Assembly (NCBI RefSeq): GCF_963678635.1
Contig: NC_087066.1
Span: 34,353,301 to 34,417,300, forward strand
Source: Symsagittifera roscoffensis
Lineage: Eukaryota; Xenacoelomorpha; Acoela; Convolutidae
Direction of reading: 5' to 3'
Length of the DNA: 64,000 nucleotides
Below, in pieces: positions 52,818 to 64,000 of the stretch (the stretch's first letter is position 1; every line of letters begins with the position of its first letter). The position numbers were made by a program, and so were the translations under genes. Below the pieces are notes generated by a model that saw nothing but the letters and a program-made list of their open reading frames with translations, had not been told where the DNA came from and made no database searches.

Positions 52818-55800
52818 CTATGGTACAAACTGCGAAGTAGACTGAGTAAAGTCATCGTCTTCATTTTCATATAAGTCCGGAATGTTAGGCAGATCTGCCA
52901 AGTCTTGGAACACTGGGGCTAAGGCCTCAAAATTTATCATTCCTTTAAAAAAAGAGTTGAAGTTTCCTTGTTGGAAAAACTTTTCCGGATTAGATTCTGG
53001 ACGAGAGTGCAAGCTTGTCGGCGAATTAATACTAAGTGCAGAATGTGCAATGCTCCCACCACTACGTCGATGATGACTATTTACAGATTCGTTTTCTTCA
53101 TAGTCCGTATCTGGGGGTGGGGGGATACATAACATATTGGGATTGAGACCAGACTCTAATTGAAGGTGAAGATCACCGGCACCTCCCCTCACGTGGTCTG
53201 GACTGTTTATGTTGGGGTCACTGGAAATGGGTTCGAAGTGCAGCCTGGGTAGCTTTGAGTTCTGAATTTGGGCACCAAGATCCTCAGATTCAGAGTTTGA
53301 TAAGTCGTAGATTTCGCTTGGCGGACGTATCGATGACTGATAATACGAGCGAGTTGAGAAGTCATCTTCATTAGGGGGAAAGCCACTCTGGTCTTCTTGA
53401 ATGGGCGCAGGTATGTTAGGGGAAAGACGTTCAGTAATTACTGATACCGTAGGTTCCGTAAGTTCAAACTGACCTCCGAACTCAACATTATCGACATATT
53501 TTGGTATGAAATGCGGGTTCAAAGAATTATTGAATCGTCGGTACAAATCACTGTGATCGGAATAGTCGGGTAGACTGCCTGATTTGTTGTGATTGCGCTT
53601 TAAAGCACGCACGCGTTGTTCTTTCTGAGACTGTATAATGTAGGGGGTCAAGTTGAGATTTGAGTTCTTGCGCATTTTACCAGGAGTGGAGTATCCTCCC
53701 ATACTGTCGTAATTTTCCAAGTCAGTCACTGAAGACTCTGCATACGTTGTATTATTTTGCGCATCATGATTGTGCTGGAAAGTATGGTGCGTGGTTGAGC
53801 TACTTTTCGACCTCATCCGATCCCGCGTCCGGCTTTCTTCCAGCTCCTCGACTGTCGGCATTACATCACGCTCAGCTATACTTCTCATCTCACTCTGCTG
53901 GTTAAAACCTCCGAACGCCATTGAACTGCCAGGGAAAGGAAGTGCATTCCTTGCATATCTGCTATCAATCATGAAATGGCTATACTCCGGTCGCTTGTAA
54001 TCAGTGCTCGTTAACATCGTGTCATCTACATTTTCTTCGACTTCAATTCCTGGTGCTACCAGGGTGAAATTATCGTTGATGAATCTATCTGGCACATGTG
54101 CCAGTAAGTCAGGTGCAACTGGATTAGCTGTCTTGATAGGAGTCGGTGAAGAATTGTTATCAAACATCACCACACCTACTTTACTCTCGCTCTTAGAGAC
54201 CTCATGCGTTCTTAGTCTACAAAGACAGACTATTATAACCGCTAAGATTAGTGTGAGTAAAATCACTAATCCTCCAGCCAGCATCAACCACACAAACCAA
54301 CTAATTTCATCGTTAGTCGAAACGCACTCATAAGCAGGCTGTTCTGGGCCTAAATTTGGCACACATTTTTCATCACTTGCGCACTGGTTTGCATGGTCAT
54401 CACAGTACAAACTATGCTCACAAAATCGTCCTTCGAAGTTCAGCCGACAGTCACACTCGTACAAGTTGGAAGGAAAGTTTCCGTCTGGTATACAGGAGGT
54501 GCCGTGTTGGCACTCGTTATTCGCGCAAGCAGTTGGGTCCAGGCACTCAAATCGGTCCACCAACGATATGCAAGACAAGGACGCAGGACATGAGGAATTA
54601 GTGCATAAACGGCTTCTATCGCAGAATATGACATTCGATTGCGTCGCTGTTGACGATACGATAACCGTTGTGAAGATGTCTTCTAGTTTTGACGATAGAT
54701 TAGGCTGCAGAAGCCTCTCATTGTTGATTTTTGCCGACAGCAGACACCCTTGAAACCCTAAAAAATGTATACTTGATATCGGCGAGTCATCATGCACACT
54801 TATTGCTCACTCTTGTGGGCAATTTGTAATCGAACTTTTATTATCGACCGATTCTTTATCTTAATTCAGAATGGGAAAAAAACTGTTTGTATCCTAATAA
54901 AATGCATTACCTTGCTCTAAGCCACCAAACACGAGTGCGTCCAAATAAGATGACAGGATTCTTCGCCTGTTTTCCCACCGGTCGTTTGAGGACAAAGTGA
55001 AGCCATTCAACCTCAGCTCATTTCTGGTCAACTCAATGTTGTAGAATATCCCCGATAGCAACCCGTCTTCAGGGACAGAAACTTCCCAAGAACTGCTTCC
55101 AATGCTTATCAAAAATGCTGCAACCGACACCTGGAACAAATTGCGTTGATCAAAAACGAATATATCACTCGCATCGTTATGCATTAGTAATCAACAATAC
55201 GATTCTTTGAACAAAAGAAATGGGGAGCAAGTTCAAATTTTCAATGCGAGAGAACTTTCAAAAAAGCTATATTCAATCCCTACAATTTCTTGTTTTCGTT
55301 TGATGGTAGCAAGAATTTAAACACACCTCCCGCCAACTAATTTTTTGATCAAAACATTAGGTTGTGTGATTTTTCTTTCAGTGGGATCACGCTATTGGAC
55401 GTCAATGATTTCCGTTATCTTCACTCCGATGTTAAATCCTTCACACAATCGTTAAATAAATCTAAGCAGTGAATATAAAATTGCAAAAACTACCTGCAAG
55501 CGGAACTCTTCAAAGTCATTCGTGAAGTTGTAACTCATGATTGTGCGCCAGTTGGAGTCCAATTGTGTGAAGGAAATCCTTAGTGTCACTGTCTCAGGAT
55601 CACTATTCCCTAACTCAGAGGTCAACGATCTTCTAAATCTCCCAATTGAGTCCTCATTGTTGTCTAGGTTGGAACTGAGAGCTAAGTTCGAAACGGCCAC
55701 AGAATTCAAACGCAGCACATAGTTTGAAGTCTCACTTATGGCTAAAGACTCAACGCCTAAAACGGACAACAGGTTACTGATTGAATATCTAAAGCCGATC

Positions 55801-58800
55801 CATTTTAGGTATTTATTTCAAAACAGCTAATTGTTGATTGCAAATAAGTGTATGAGCTCGAAAAATATGAAGACATTGAATCAAAATACAAGAACTTGCA
55901 GCTTTTAGTGCGACCACTTATTTTCACATTGGTTATTTAGATTCGGGTGATTTTTTATGTCGAGCATCATCACATTAAAAGACAGAGGCGAACTTCTTCG
56001 CAAACGCAAGCGGCAATTGGCTGCAAATTAAAGTAAAAAAATAGGCCCTGAAAATCAGTTTTTACCATGCGCTGGAATTGAACCCCTAACCTGAAGATTA
56101 AAAATCTCATGTCCTCGCATCTGCAAAAAATTCTCTTCAGATTAACAGACACTAGCCATCAACAAGGCGCTTAAGCACATTATATCACCAATGCTAGGAG
56201 CAAAAATGCCACTAAAATGAGCACAATTTTACTCCAGTAGGATTGCAAACATAGCCAACCGACAGTTGGAAAATAGTAATGACCGCAAGGAAACTAAAAA
56301 AACCGACTTGGTTTTCTCAAAAATCTTCAACTTTTGAAATTCGAAGAAAAAATAAATGGTCTTAAAGCTCTTTGAATTTGTAGAACAATTTATGATGGAC
56401 ACTTTTTCCTTTAAATTAACCCAATTTGAGAAAACTGGATCAATAGGTAAAATTTTTCTTTCGCTGGGAAATCTGATTATTAGTTTCCATTTTCGAAATT
56501 AGAAGTCGATCACGTTTTTCGTTACCTTTACAAATTTGCTGTTTAATAGTAGAGTTTGCCTTCCTTTTAACAATATAAATGCAGTGCACTTAAAAAGAAA
56601 TCAGAAGTCAAACCGCGAAAAATTAAAATTGAGCGTGAACAATTTTTAAGACTTTTTCCTGTAAAACAAAAACCAGCAAGACCTACTGTAAGAGTACTCA
56701 CTACGTTCATTACTCTTAGAAAACTAACTCGTATTATAACCCAAGGCGCGCATGCTCTTTTGTCTTATCAGATGGTCTGTCTGCATTCAGATCTTGTAAA
56801 AATAACTAATGGAAGAATGTGAAAGAACTCAACCCAACACAATATCTAACACACAATGAAAACCTCAAACCATGAAAACCTAACACAATATCTACGTTTT
56901 TTGAACAATTCTTTGAAAATGTAAAACATAAAATTCGCGAACAGTAGAAAAAAACCGACAAAAAGCAGCTCTATTAAGTGAAATAAGCCTCAAATTAGTA
57001 TAGTTTTTGCTTTATGTCGGCTATAATGATGCAGCTAAAGATGCTAATAAATTACTAATGCCATGCAGCAAAACTGCAATATCAAAAAAGTAGTGCTAAG
57101 TGCGCTGCTGAACCTCCGACTAAACTATCAGGAGTCTCACGACTTTCTCTCTGTCCCAGGGCACATAATAGCCACCAATAAAGCAGAGAACAGATGCTAT
57201 GAGATGTCCAATGCTGCAGATCGTGATTATAACAAATAAGCTACCAAATTAATATAGCCAATCGAAGATTGGAAAAGAGTAATGAACGCAAGTAAACTTG
57301 AAAAAACACTGATTTTCTTGAAAAAATCTCAGCTTTTTTCGAATTTCAAAGAAAAAATAGATGCCCTTTAAGCTCTTTGAATTTCAAGAACAATTTGTGA
57401 TTTGCGCTTTTTTGATAACAATAACGCAAATTGAGAAAACTGGATCAACAGGTTTTTCTTTCCACTGGAAATCTAAAAATTAAATTCCACTTTCAAAACT
57501 AGAAATCGTTCACGAATTTTTGCCCCATTTCCACGTTCGCATCTGGAGAGTGCTATTTACGTCACTTTCAGCAGGTGATTTTCAATTGACCTCAAAAAGT
57601 GCATTATACCTAAGTGCATCAGTATTTTTAGACTTTTTCCTGAAAAAAAAACAAAAAAATCAGCAAGACCTATATAAGAGTCTTCACTGTGTTCTACTCT
57701 TAATTACTTAAATTTGCGAGTAGGTAGGAAAAAGTAGAGTCATGCTAATGAACTAAGCTCGGTAGTGTAATAACATACCTCTTTCACATGTGGGGCCACT
57801 GTGGTAGTCTGAACAGAGGCAGATGAAGTCACTCTTCCAATCTTCCTCACAGGTTGAGTCTCCCGAACACGACTCAGCCTCACAGAATGTAACCTGTTTG
57901 CAAAGAAACCATCAGAGAACTGCTGTATGAGAATTTCCTTTTAATTCGACGAGAAATTTTCAGTTAATCACCTCCTCTCCTCCAATAAAAAAAAATGTGT
58001 CACAACGTCTTTTATGAGATTTAAAAAAATTATCCCAAATCTGTTTTTAAATTGTATACCACTTCATACAGGTGACAAATACGTTTCACATGGAGGCTAA
58101 AACTTTAATATGATTCTCCTCTACTTTACCTGTTTCCGATGGCAATCACCATCTACGTTACTAGTATCTGTTTTGTAGCTCAGCAGATTTTTGCGCTCCG
58201 AATTGATTGCCAATTTTGAAATGCAGCCTTCAAAACTTGCAGCTGCCAGTTCACTGTATGGCCACACGGGTGGATAGGCTGTGATACCATTTCTTTCGAG
58301 GTGATCCAGTCCTCCGATGAAAAAAAATGACCCACTTGATAATTTATTGACCCTAAGAACAACATATCAAAATCAACGACATATAGACTGTTAATGAAGA
58401 ACTCTGCGTCTTTGGTTTATCAATTCTAATATAGTTGATCCGATCATATCTTCATCAGAATTGTAGAAGTTTTTTAGGCTGAAAACTTACAAAGTTGAGT
58501 TTCGTGTATGCATTTGTTCGCATGTGTCACAGTCGTCCGTTTGCATTGCTACAGCCTGGAAAATAAGTCCAAAAGTTAAACGACTTGACTCAATTACATT
58601 TAACTTCCAATCATTTAATCGCTGAAGCTATTCAAGACAAATTTAAATAGTCAGGTTATCGTCAAACTAAACAAGCGAACAACTTACGGTATGTGTGAAA
58701 GTAATTGTTACTTCGTGGAAAACTGCATCTGCGCAGTATACATCATTTGACAATTCCAGCAATTTTTCACCCTCTCCGTCGTCAGAGAAAGAACTTTCAT

Positions 58801-61800
58801 TGGGATGACTTACTACCACAAGTCTTGGAAGTCCTTCTCTCAGTTCCAAGAAAAACTGACCACTTGTTAAAGTTTGGCCAATATTTTGTAGACCTGGCTC
58901 GTAGTCGATAAGAACCAGAGCATTCTTCTGCAAAGTTGAAAAGCCGATGACAATTTTCAATTGTGCATTCTCTAATTCGTCATTTTGTCGATACTGTTCC
59001 CAGTATACAACAGATGACATTTGAATAGAGCTGGAAGGTCCGAAACCAACAGAAGCCTTCTCGCACAGAACTCCAAAATATCCGGAAGGACAAAAGCATC
59101 GGAAGCTTTGATCGTTTTCGGTGTCTGCTTTGCATTGAGCTCCGTTTTTACAAGGGTTCCTAGCATCCGAGCAAATGTCCATCATTTGTTGGCACGTGGT
59201 CCCTATGTCATATTCAAAACTCAACCACTGAACCACGAAGCAGAAGTTTAGCCAATTGTAAGCCTTCAAACTGGTCATATTCTAACCTTTTATCATTTTA
59301 GTCAAGAAAAACACAAGGAATTGAATGTGACTTTGCTATTACAAAATAACAAATATTTATTCGATCTAGATGTACTCAAATTACATTTCATTTCCAAACA
59401 ATTACCTGAGTATGGGAAGTTGCAGATGCATTCATAATCATCAATAGTGTTTCCCTCCACACAAAAAGAGCCCGCATCAGTTTGGCACAATTCTACAGTG
59501 CCTTCTTTGTGACATTGTCGCATGTCCAAGTCGTTTTCGATTTCACATGACTGGCCAGTGAATTCTTCACTGCAATCGCAACTTAATTGACCGCTTTCGC
59601 TCGTTGAACATTTACCATAGTTGAAACAAATCAGAATTCTTCCGTTTTCATTATCCACACAGTGACTCCTCGAATCATCTTCAGGTTCACATGTTAACTT
59701 CAGTTCTACTTTGACCGTGTTTAGAATTACTGAGTCGCTCCTGAACACACTTCTTTCAGATGCCGAAGTAGGAAATGTTATCTCTTGATTGCAACTGTCT
59801 GTTTCGTTAATACACTCAGAGATTGCAAGAGCTTCACACGCACTAGTCGTTATACGACTGATTTTGAGTCCGGACAATATTCGAACTTCATTGATTCTGT
59901 TTCTGACACCCGTGTCAGAATCACTCAACGTTTCTGGCGAGAGCAAAAGTAGCATCGACGGGTCTGGAGTTTTAACCTCCCAAATGTTTATGACAAGGTA
60001 ACTTTCATTTAACAAGTCATGCAAAACTGTCACCAAGTTCTGCAACTCCGATTCCAGAAACTGGTCAGTTGTAAGGTCTTCGATGCGAACAAACAAACTG
60101 TTTGCAATAATTTCTGTTCTCGCGTTCATCTTGTTAACATTGATTGTGACACTGTTTATCACGTCAGCGTGCTGACCATCGTTACTTTTGTATTGAATGA
60201 TAGAAATCTCACCAAGGCTAGACTGCGCATTGGACTTCCAGAGAAGCGCACATTTTTCAGAAACTTCTAACAGTTCATTCATGCTCAAGCTTTTGGCTTC
60301 AGAGCAAGAGAATTGATTGCTAGTATTGTCCACGTCATCGGGATAGAGAAATCCAATGTGCAGATTTGGCAAGAAGTTGAATGAGAATAGATTCACATTC
60401 CAAGATTTAGCAAATGAGGGATTGTCATTAACATCTTTGACCTCTAAATGAAACTTAACCAAGCTAGATTTTTCAGGGGTCCCATTATCTGTTATGCTAA
60501 CTGGGATTTCGACAAATGGAGTCAGCTCATGATCAAAATTCTCTTTGGTTCTTAGCTCATTGCCGACTACTTCGATGTAATCTCTCGCCGGCAATCCAGT
60601 AACATCAATTGTAAAAGGAGCTCCGTTCTCCGGACTATCTAGGTCAACTATTGCATCCAAAACTAATATAAGTGTCCCTATTGGAGCGTTTTCATTTACT
60701 TCAAGCTTTCGGTTTTCTGCTAATTCTCCGCTTAAAACAGGCGCATTATCGTTCACATCTCTAATTAGCACGGTAAGATTAGCGACGTCATTGATTTGAT
60801 TGTCAACTGAATCTGCTACAATGACTTCAAACGTCAGGACGTCTCCCAGAGTTTCTCTGTCTAGAGGAATCAAATTAGTAACAACTCCAGTTTGTTCTCC
60901 GATTGTGAAAACACCCGAATTAGGTTGCTTTAATGTGAAGACAAAGTTCGAGAAATCCAGCGACTTGTCCCGGTCGAACGCTGAGACCCGGAGTATCTCA
61001 ATTCCAATAGACTCCGTTTCACTCAGAGTTGCACTGTAAAGCTCTTGATGGAAAGATGGAGCTTCGTTCTCGTCGATAACCACAATTCTCAAAGGTACAG
61101 ATGCTATTTTTCTTGGACGGGGCGCATCAACAGCTAGTACTTTTGAGTCGAAGACTGTCTCGTTTTCGTAATTAAGACTCTGCTGGAGCGTCAGTTCTCC
61201 TGTTTCTTCATCCAGATTGAAAAACTCGAGAAAAGTTGTAATTCTTGAATTAGTTTCGGCCGACAAAGAAGGAATCAGGAAATATTTCAGCGAGTTGACA
61301 AAATGTATTGTTTGCAATTCAGCTGAGATTGGATTGTTCCTGTAGTATTTTTGCAGCCTCGTAACATATGGCGGCACTTCAGCGCAATCTCCATCAGTAG
61401 CAACCAGCTTACCAATTTCAGTTTCTACCAGAGCACTTTCTTTTGCTGGCCAAGTGTAACTCTCCGATTGAAACTGGGGAGCCATATTGTTCAAACTATC
61501 GACAACTATTATTTCGAAAATGGCTTCCGAAAAGTGTTCTTCATTAGTTTCATCTGTTACTCTTATTCGGATTCCACCGTCGCCTTCGTAGTCAAAATGA
61601 GCGCAACTCAGAATTCTATTCGTTTTCAGAACACTATATGATGTATTGTCAATAAAGAATAAATCGGTTCCGGTGATGATTTCGAAGTTGTAGCTTTGCT
61701 GAAAACTCGCATCCTGATCTCTGATATAATCAGATAAATTTAATATCGGTCTATTTTCTTCGTTACTTTCTGCAATAAGAACGGTTATTCTTGGTACTAG

Positions 61801-63124
61801 AACTTCATTTGTAAGCCCAGAGGGGTTGAAAAAAGTCGGTACATTATCATTTATGTCAATTACTGTTACTACTACTTCTGCATTTGCTGTCAGCGTGCCC
61901 ACTGATGTCAAATTATCGGTGGCTTGAATGTGAATAGTAAAAATCTTCACATCTTCGTAGTCAATGACCAAATCTGTTGCAACTATTCTGCCTGTTAAAT
62001 ATTCCATTTCTATTTTTTCTCCAACTGCCTCTGGTTCGGTTATTGTAATGCTGTAAACTATATTCTTTTCATCGGTTACTACAGCTGAATTGTCATAGAT
62101 ATTTGCTCGACACAATGCAATCAGGGTCCCCGGGAGCAAGTTCTCCTCAATTGATGCTGTATAATTTTCATGGGAGAATCGAATGGAGAACGTGTTTTTA
62201 GAAACAATATATACACTAAATATAGTGGAAAATGATAGTTGAGGAATTCCGCTGTCGCTTACTTTCACTTCTATTTCGATATTCTTTGTGTTTAGAGCGA
62301 TTGTCTCCAAATCCACTAGTAATTGAAGCTCAGTTCCTACAAAAAAGTGACAGTATAACAAGGAGGGCAAATTGCTGTGCACGTAGCATTGAATGTTCCG
62401 ACCCCAATGACTCGAGAAAAAAAAAGAGTCGAGGCGGTAAAAAGTCGGAAAAAAATGAACATAGGCAACAGACAGATAGTCAACTGACTTATTTTTTGAA
62501 AAAATCTCTTAACTTTTGAATTTTGAAAGTATCTCAACTTTCGAAAAATATATATGCCCGTAGAGCTTTTTGAATTTCTACAGCAACTTATGATCGACCC
62601 TTTATTGATTGAATTACCCCAATTAGAGAAAACGGGACCAACAGGTAAGTTTTCTTTATTCCGCTGAGAAATCTGACATTAAATTCCAATTTCGAAATTT
62701 TATACAGAGGCGAGTACACTAACATTGCACTAACAATTCATTATATTAAAGCACTAACACTAGCCACAAATAAAGCAGAGGACAGATGCTTTGAAATTTC
62801 CAATGCTACAAAGAGAGATTATATGAAAGTGAACACTTTTAACGAACTCTTTCATTTGCGAGTTAGGTTAGAAAAAAAGAAGGTTGGTACTAATACACTA
62901 CGCTTCTCGCTAATTAAAATAAAAAACGTTAACGGGGAAATTTCTATCGTTCGGAATTGAGTACAAAAATTGTTTCTCGTACAAAAATTGTTTCTCACCT
63001 TCAATTGTGAAGATGTCTAATTGGGCATTCTCAATGTAAAAGACTAGCTCTCCGTTCGGGCCAAAGTCTTCATCCTCGGCTCGTAGTTCTGTTATGACAT
63101 ATCCTCTTTCAGCATTTTCAGGAA
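52818..63124 (-). CDS. Fat-like giant cadherin, C-terminal nine exons (5' part outside window)
   Basis: Exons on the - strand: 62999-63124, 59406-62336, 58688-59202, 58491-58555, 58130-58352, 57779-57893, 55494-55756, 54911-55130 and 52818-54757. All phases fit, giving about 2131 residues. Order: six cadherin repeats (DINDN, DVNDN and DVNDN linkers; two degenerate), a Fat/classical-type membrane-proximal region (ARTEIIANSLFVRIEDL onward), two EGF modules, an EGF (NPCKNGAQC), laminin-G 1 (ending FEGCISKLAIN), an EGF (CEAESCSG), laminin-G 2 (ending GFQGCLL), two or more EGFs, one membrane span (WFVWLMLAGGLVILLTLIL) and a ~520-residue cytoplasmic tail. Laminin-G/EGF/laminin-G before the span and the long tail favour the Fat/FAT4 type over classical cadherin, whose tail is ~150 residues. 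Such proteins mediate heterophilic adhesion, planar polarity and Hippo-linked growth control. The gene continues past the right edge. Confidence 0.88.
55757..57778 (-). other. Large intron of the Fat-like gene with repeats and a tRNA-like piece
   Basis: Two copies of a repeat lie at about 56240-56530 and 57255-57520 (shared GAGAAAACTGGATCAA and AAGCTCTTTGAATTT). A tRNA-like segment sits near 56060-56130. No extra exon could be supported. Confidence 0.5.
56060..56130 (-). other. tRNA-Lys-like segment (B-box match), possible SINE head
   Basis: On the - strand GGTTCAATTCC matches the internal B-box of tRNA genes. It is preceded at the right distance by GATTTTTAATC, like the tRNA-Lys(TTT) anticodon arm, and by CGAGGACATGA, like GTAGAGCATCA. 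A clean acceptor stem does not form by eye, so it is more likely a tRNA-derived SINE head or a pseudogene than a working tRNA. Confidence 0.4.
62337..62998 (-). other. Intron of the Fat-like gene with a third copy of the intron repeat
   Basis: Bases ~62455-62700 resemble the repeat at 56240 and 57255 (AGAGCTTTTTGAATTTCTACAG-like text, AGAGAAAACGGGACCAACAGGTAA-like text). Bases 62757-62815 resemble 57165-57220 (AATAAAGCAGAG.ACAGATGCT). The family is thus repeated at least three times within this gene. The splice donor of the exon at 62999 lies beside a short duplication of ACAAAAATTGTTTCTC. Confidence 0.55.
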
Positions 63125-64000
63125 CTAAGCAGCAAAAAACCATGTCACATATTCACAAATTTTCGAACTGCAACATCAACATTTTTTCTCGAGAAATGGG
63201 AAATGAGTTAGATTAATTTACAGAATGTACACCCAATTTTAAAACAGTTCAACCGAATTAGAAATAATTGTAAATAGAGCTTCTGCTCATCAGGGAGAAT
63301 TAAATTGAACATCACCAACGAGCACATCAGAACTTCTAGTTGAGCAAACACTACCCATAAATTTTACAAAAAAAATGGCAAACATAGGCTCTTAGATCAA
63401 ATTTCTGATCTTTGATTTTTAATATTACTAATTCTGCAAAACGTGTACCTCAGGTCTTTTGCTCTAGTTTTTACGCGTTGACAAGAAGACGAAGCTGAGC
63501 TTCGCGCCACTAGCGATTCAAAAATGAATGACTATGAATGAAATCAAATTTTAAAAAAATGCTCTTCAAAAAAAAAAAAATGCAAAAGCCCCAAATATCG
63601 GGAACAAAGTTAGTTACCAGTACAATTGAAACCTCTACAAAGGATGCTAAAAACAACTCCTTTCTTTTAGAGCTAAGTCATCAAAATAAGCAGAAACAAA
63701 AATCTAAAATAGGCGAAAGTTTTCAATTTGCGAAGAAATATGTCCCAACTGTAATCGAACTCCTGGGCCCTGTTGTCTCAACCATGGGTGTTACAGCAAC
63801 TTCGTCACAGAGGCAACGCAGAGCTTCGCACCACTTGCGATGGAAAAAAAGAACGTCTGGAAAAAAGTTTAAAAACAGATTGGAAAAATCTTGGGAAACA
63901 ATTTTAAAAAAAAACGAGCAACAAAATGAAATTGACTCCAACTGACATTTTAAACTGGCCAGAATTCTGATTTCGTTTTCAGCTAAGATAATATACCCTA
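63125..64000. other. Upstream intron of the Fat-like gene
   Basis: No cadherin exon seen. A + strand frame at 63538-63945 (135 residues, very basic, with RQRRASHHLRWKKR) is open but lacks any recognised domain. A phrase AGCTTCGC.CCACT.GCGAT occurs twice (about 63496 and 63812). It may be part of a repeat. Confidence 0.4.

Noticed and set aside
52818-63124. Classical (DE-/N-cadherin type) cadherin
   Set aside because: The laminin-G/EGF order and the LAD motif fit, but the tail is about 520 residues and no p120-type juxtamembrane motif is seen, so the Fat type is preferred.
1-64000. CRISPR arrays, bacterial operons, riboswitches
   Set aside because: Spliced animal genes and retroelements throughout; repeats seen are not of the regular repeat-spacer kind.

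Overview
The window is metazoan (invertebrate) nuclear DNA. It has spliced genes with GT-AG introns, a Fat-type giant cadherin, an ADF/cofilin-like gene and an SH3 adaptor gene, all embedded in a large load of retroelements. I cannot fix the species. An env-bearing Ty3/gypsy element, a 59-base intron and a possible spliced-leader acceptor before the cofilin-like ATG would fit a tunicate of the appendicularian type, but that is inference only.

Layout. 1-~10985: 3' part of a large Ty3/gypsy element on the + strand. It carries the end of pol, two tiny hydrophobic ORFs, a 379-codon ORF with no start codon, an Env-like ORF broken by a frameshift, and a 601-residue ORF of unknown kind, then a long 3' untranslated/LTR region. 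12263-24789: 3' part of a five-exon gene (+) ending in an SH3 domain. Its introns hold a decayed two-ORF LINE (about 13480-17560) and a complete LINE (18774-22548) with an intact 1234-residue ORF and perfect 13-bp target-site duplications. 24790-27632: intergenic DNA with interleaved inverted repeats, a ~309-bp tandem duplication and a transposase-like relic, ending at a 200-N assembly gap (27633-27832).

27833-45818: three tandem copies of a ~5.5-5.8 kb segment carrying a Ty3/gypsy element on the - strand. Only the right-hand copy is complete (221-bp LTRs, 4-bp AAGG target duplication, gag). The other two stop at the same breakpoint inside protease. All three share the same protease and reverse transcriptase lesions, so one dead insertion was duplicated as a block.

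46065-46606: two-exon ADF/cofilin-like gene (-) with a cluster of short repeated motifs upstream. 47-52.6 kb: degenerate duplicated blocks and three ~172-bp tandem repeats. 52818-63124: nine C-terminal exons of a Fat-like cadherin (-), with six cadherin repeats, EGF and two laminin-G domains, one membrane span and a ~520-residue cytoplasmic tail. The gene continues beyond the right edge. All exon phases of the three host genes join in frame.

The most novel object is the first element, whose region after pol encodes a string of overlapping ORFs with no recognised homologue, one of which has no initiation codon.
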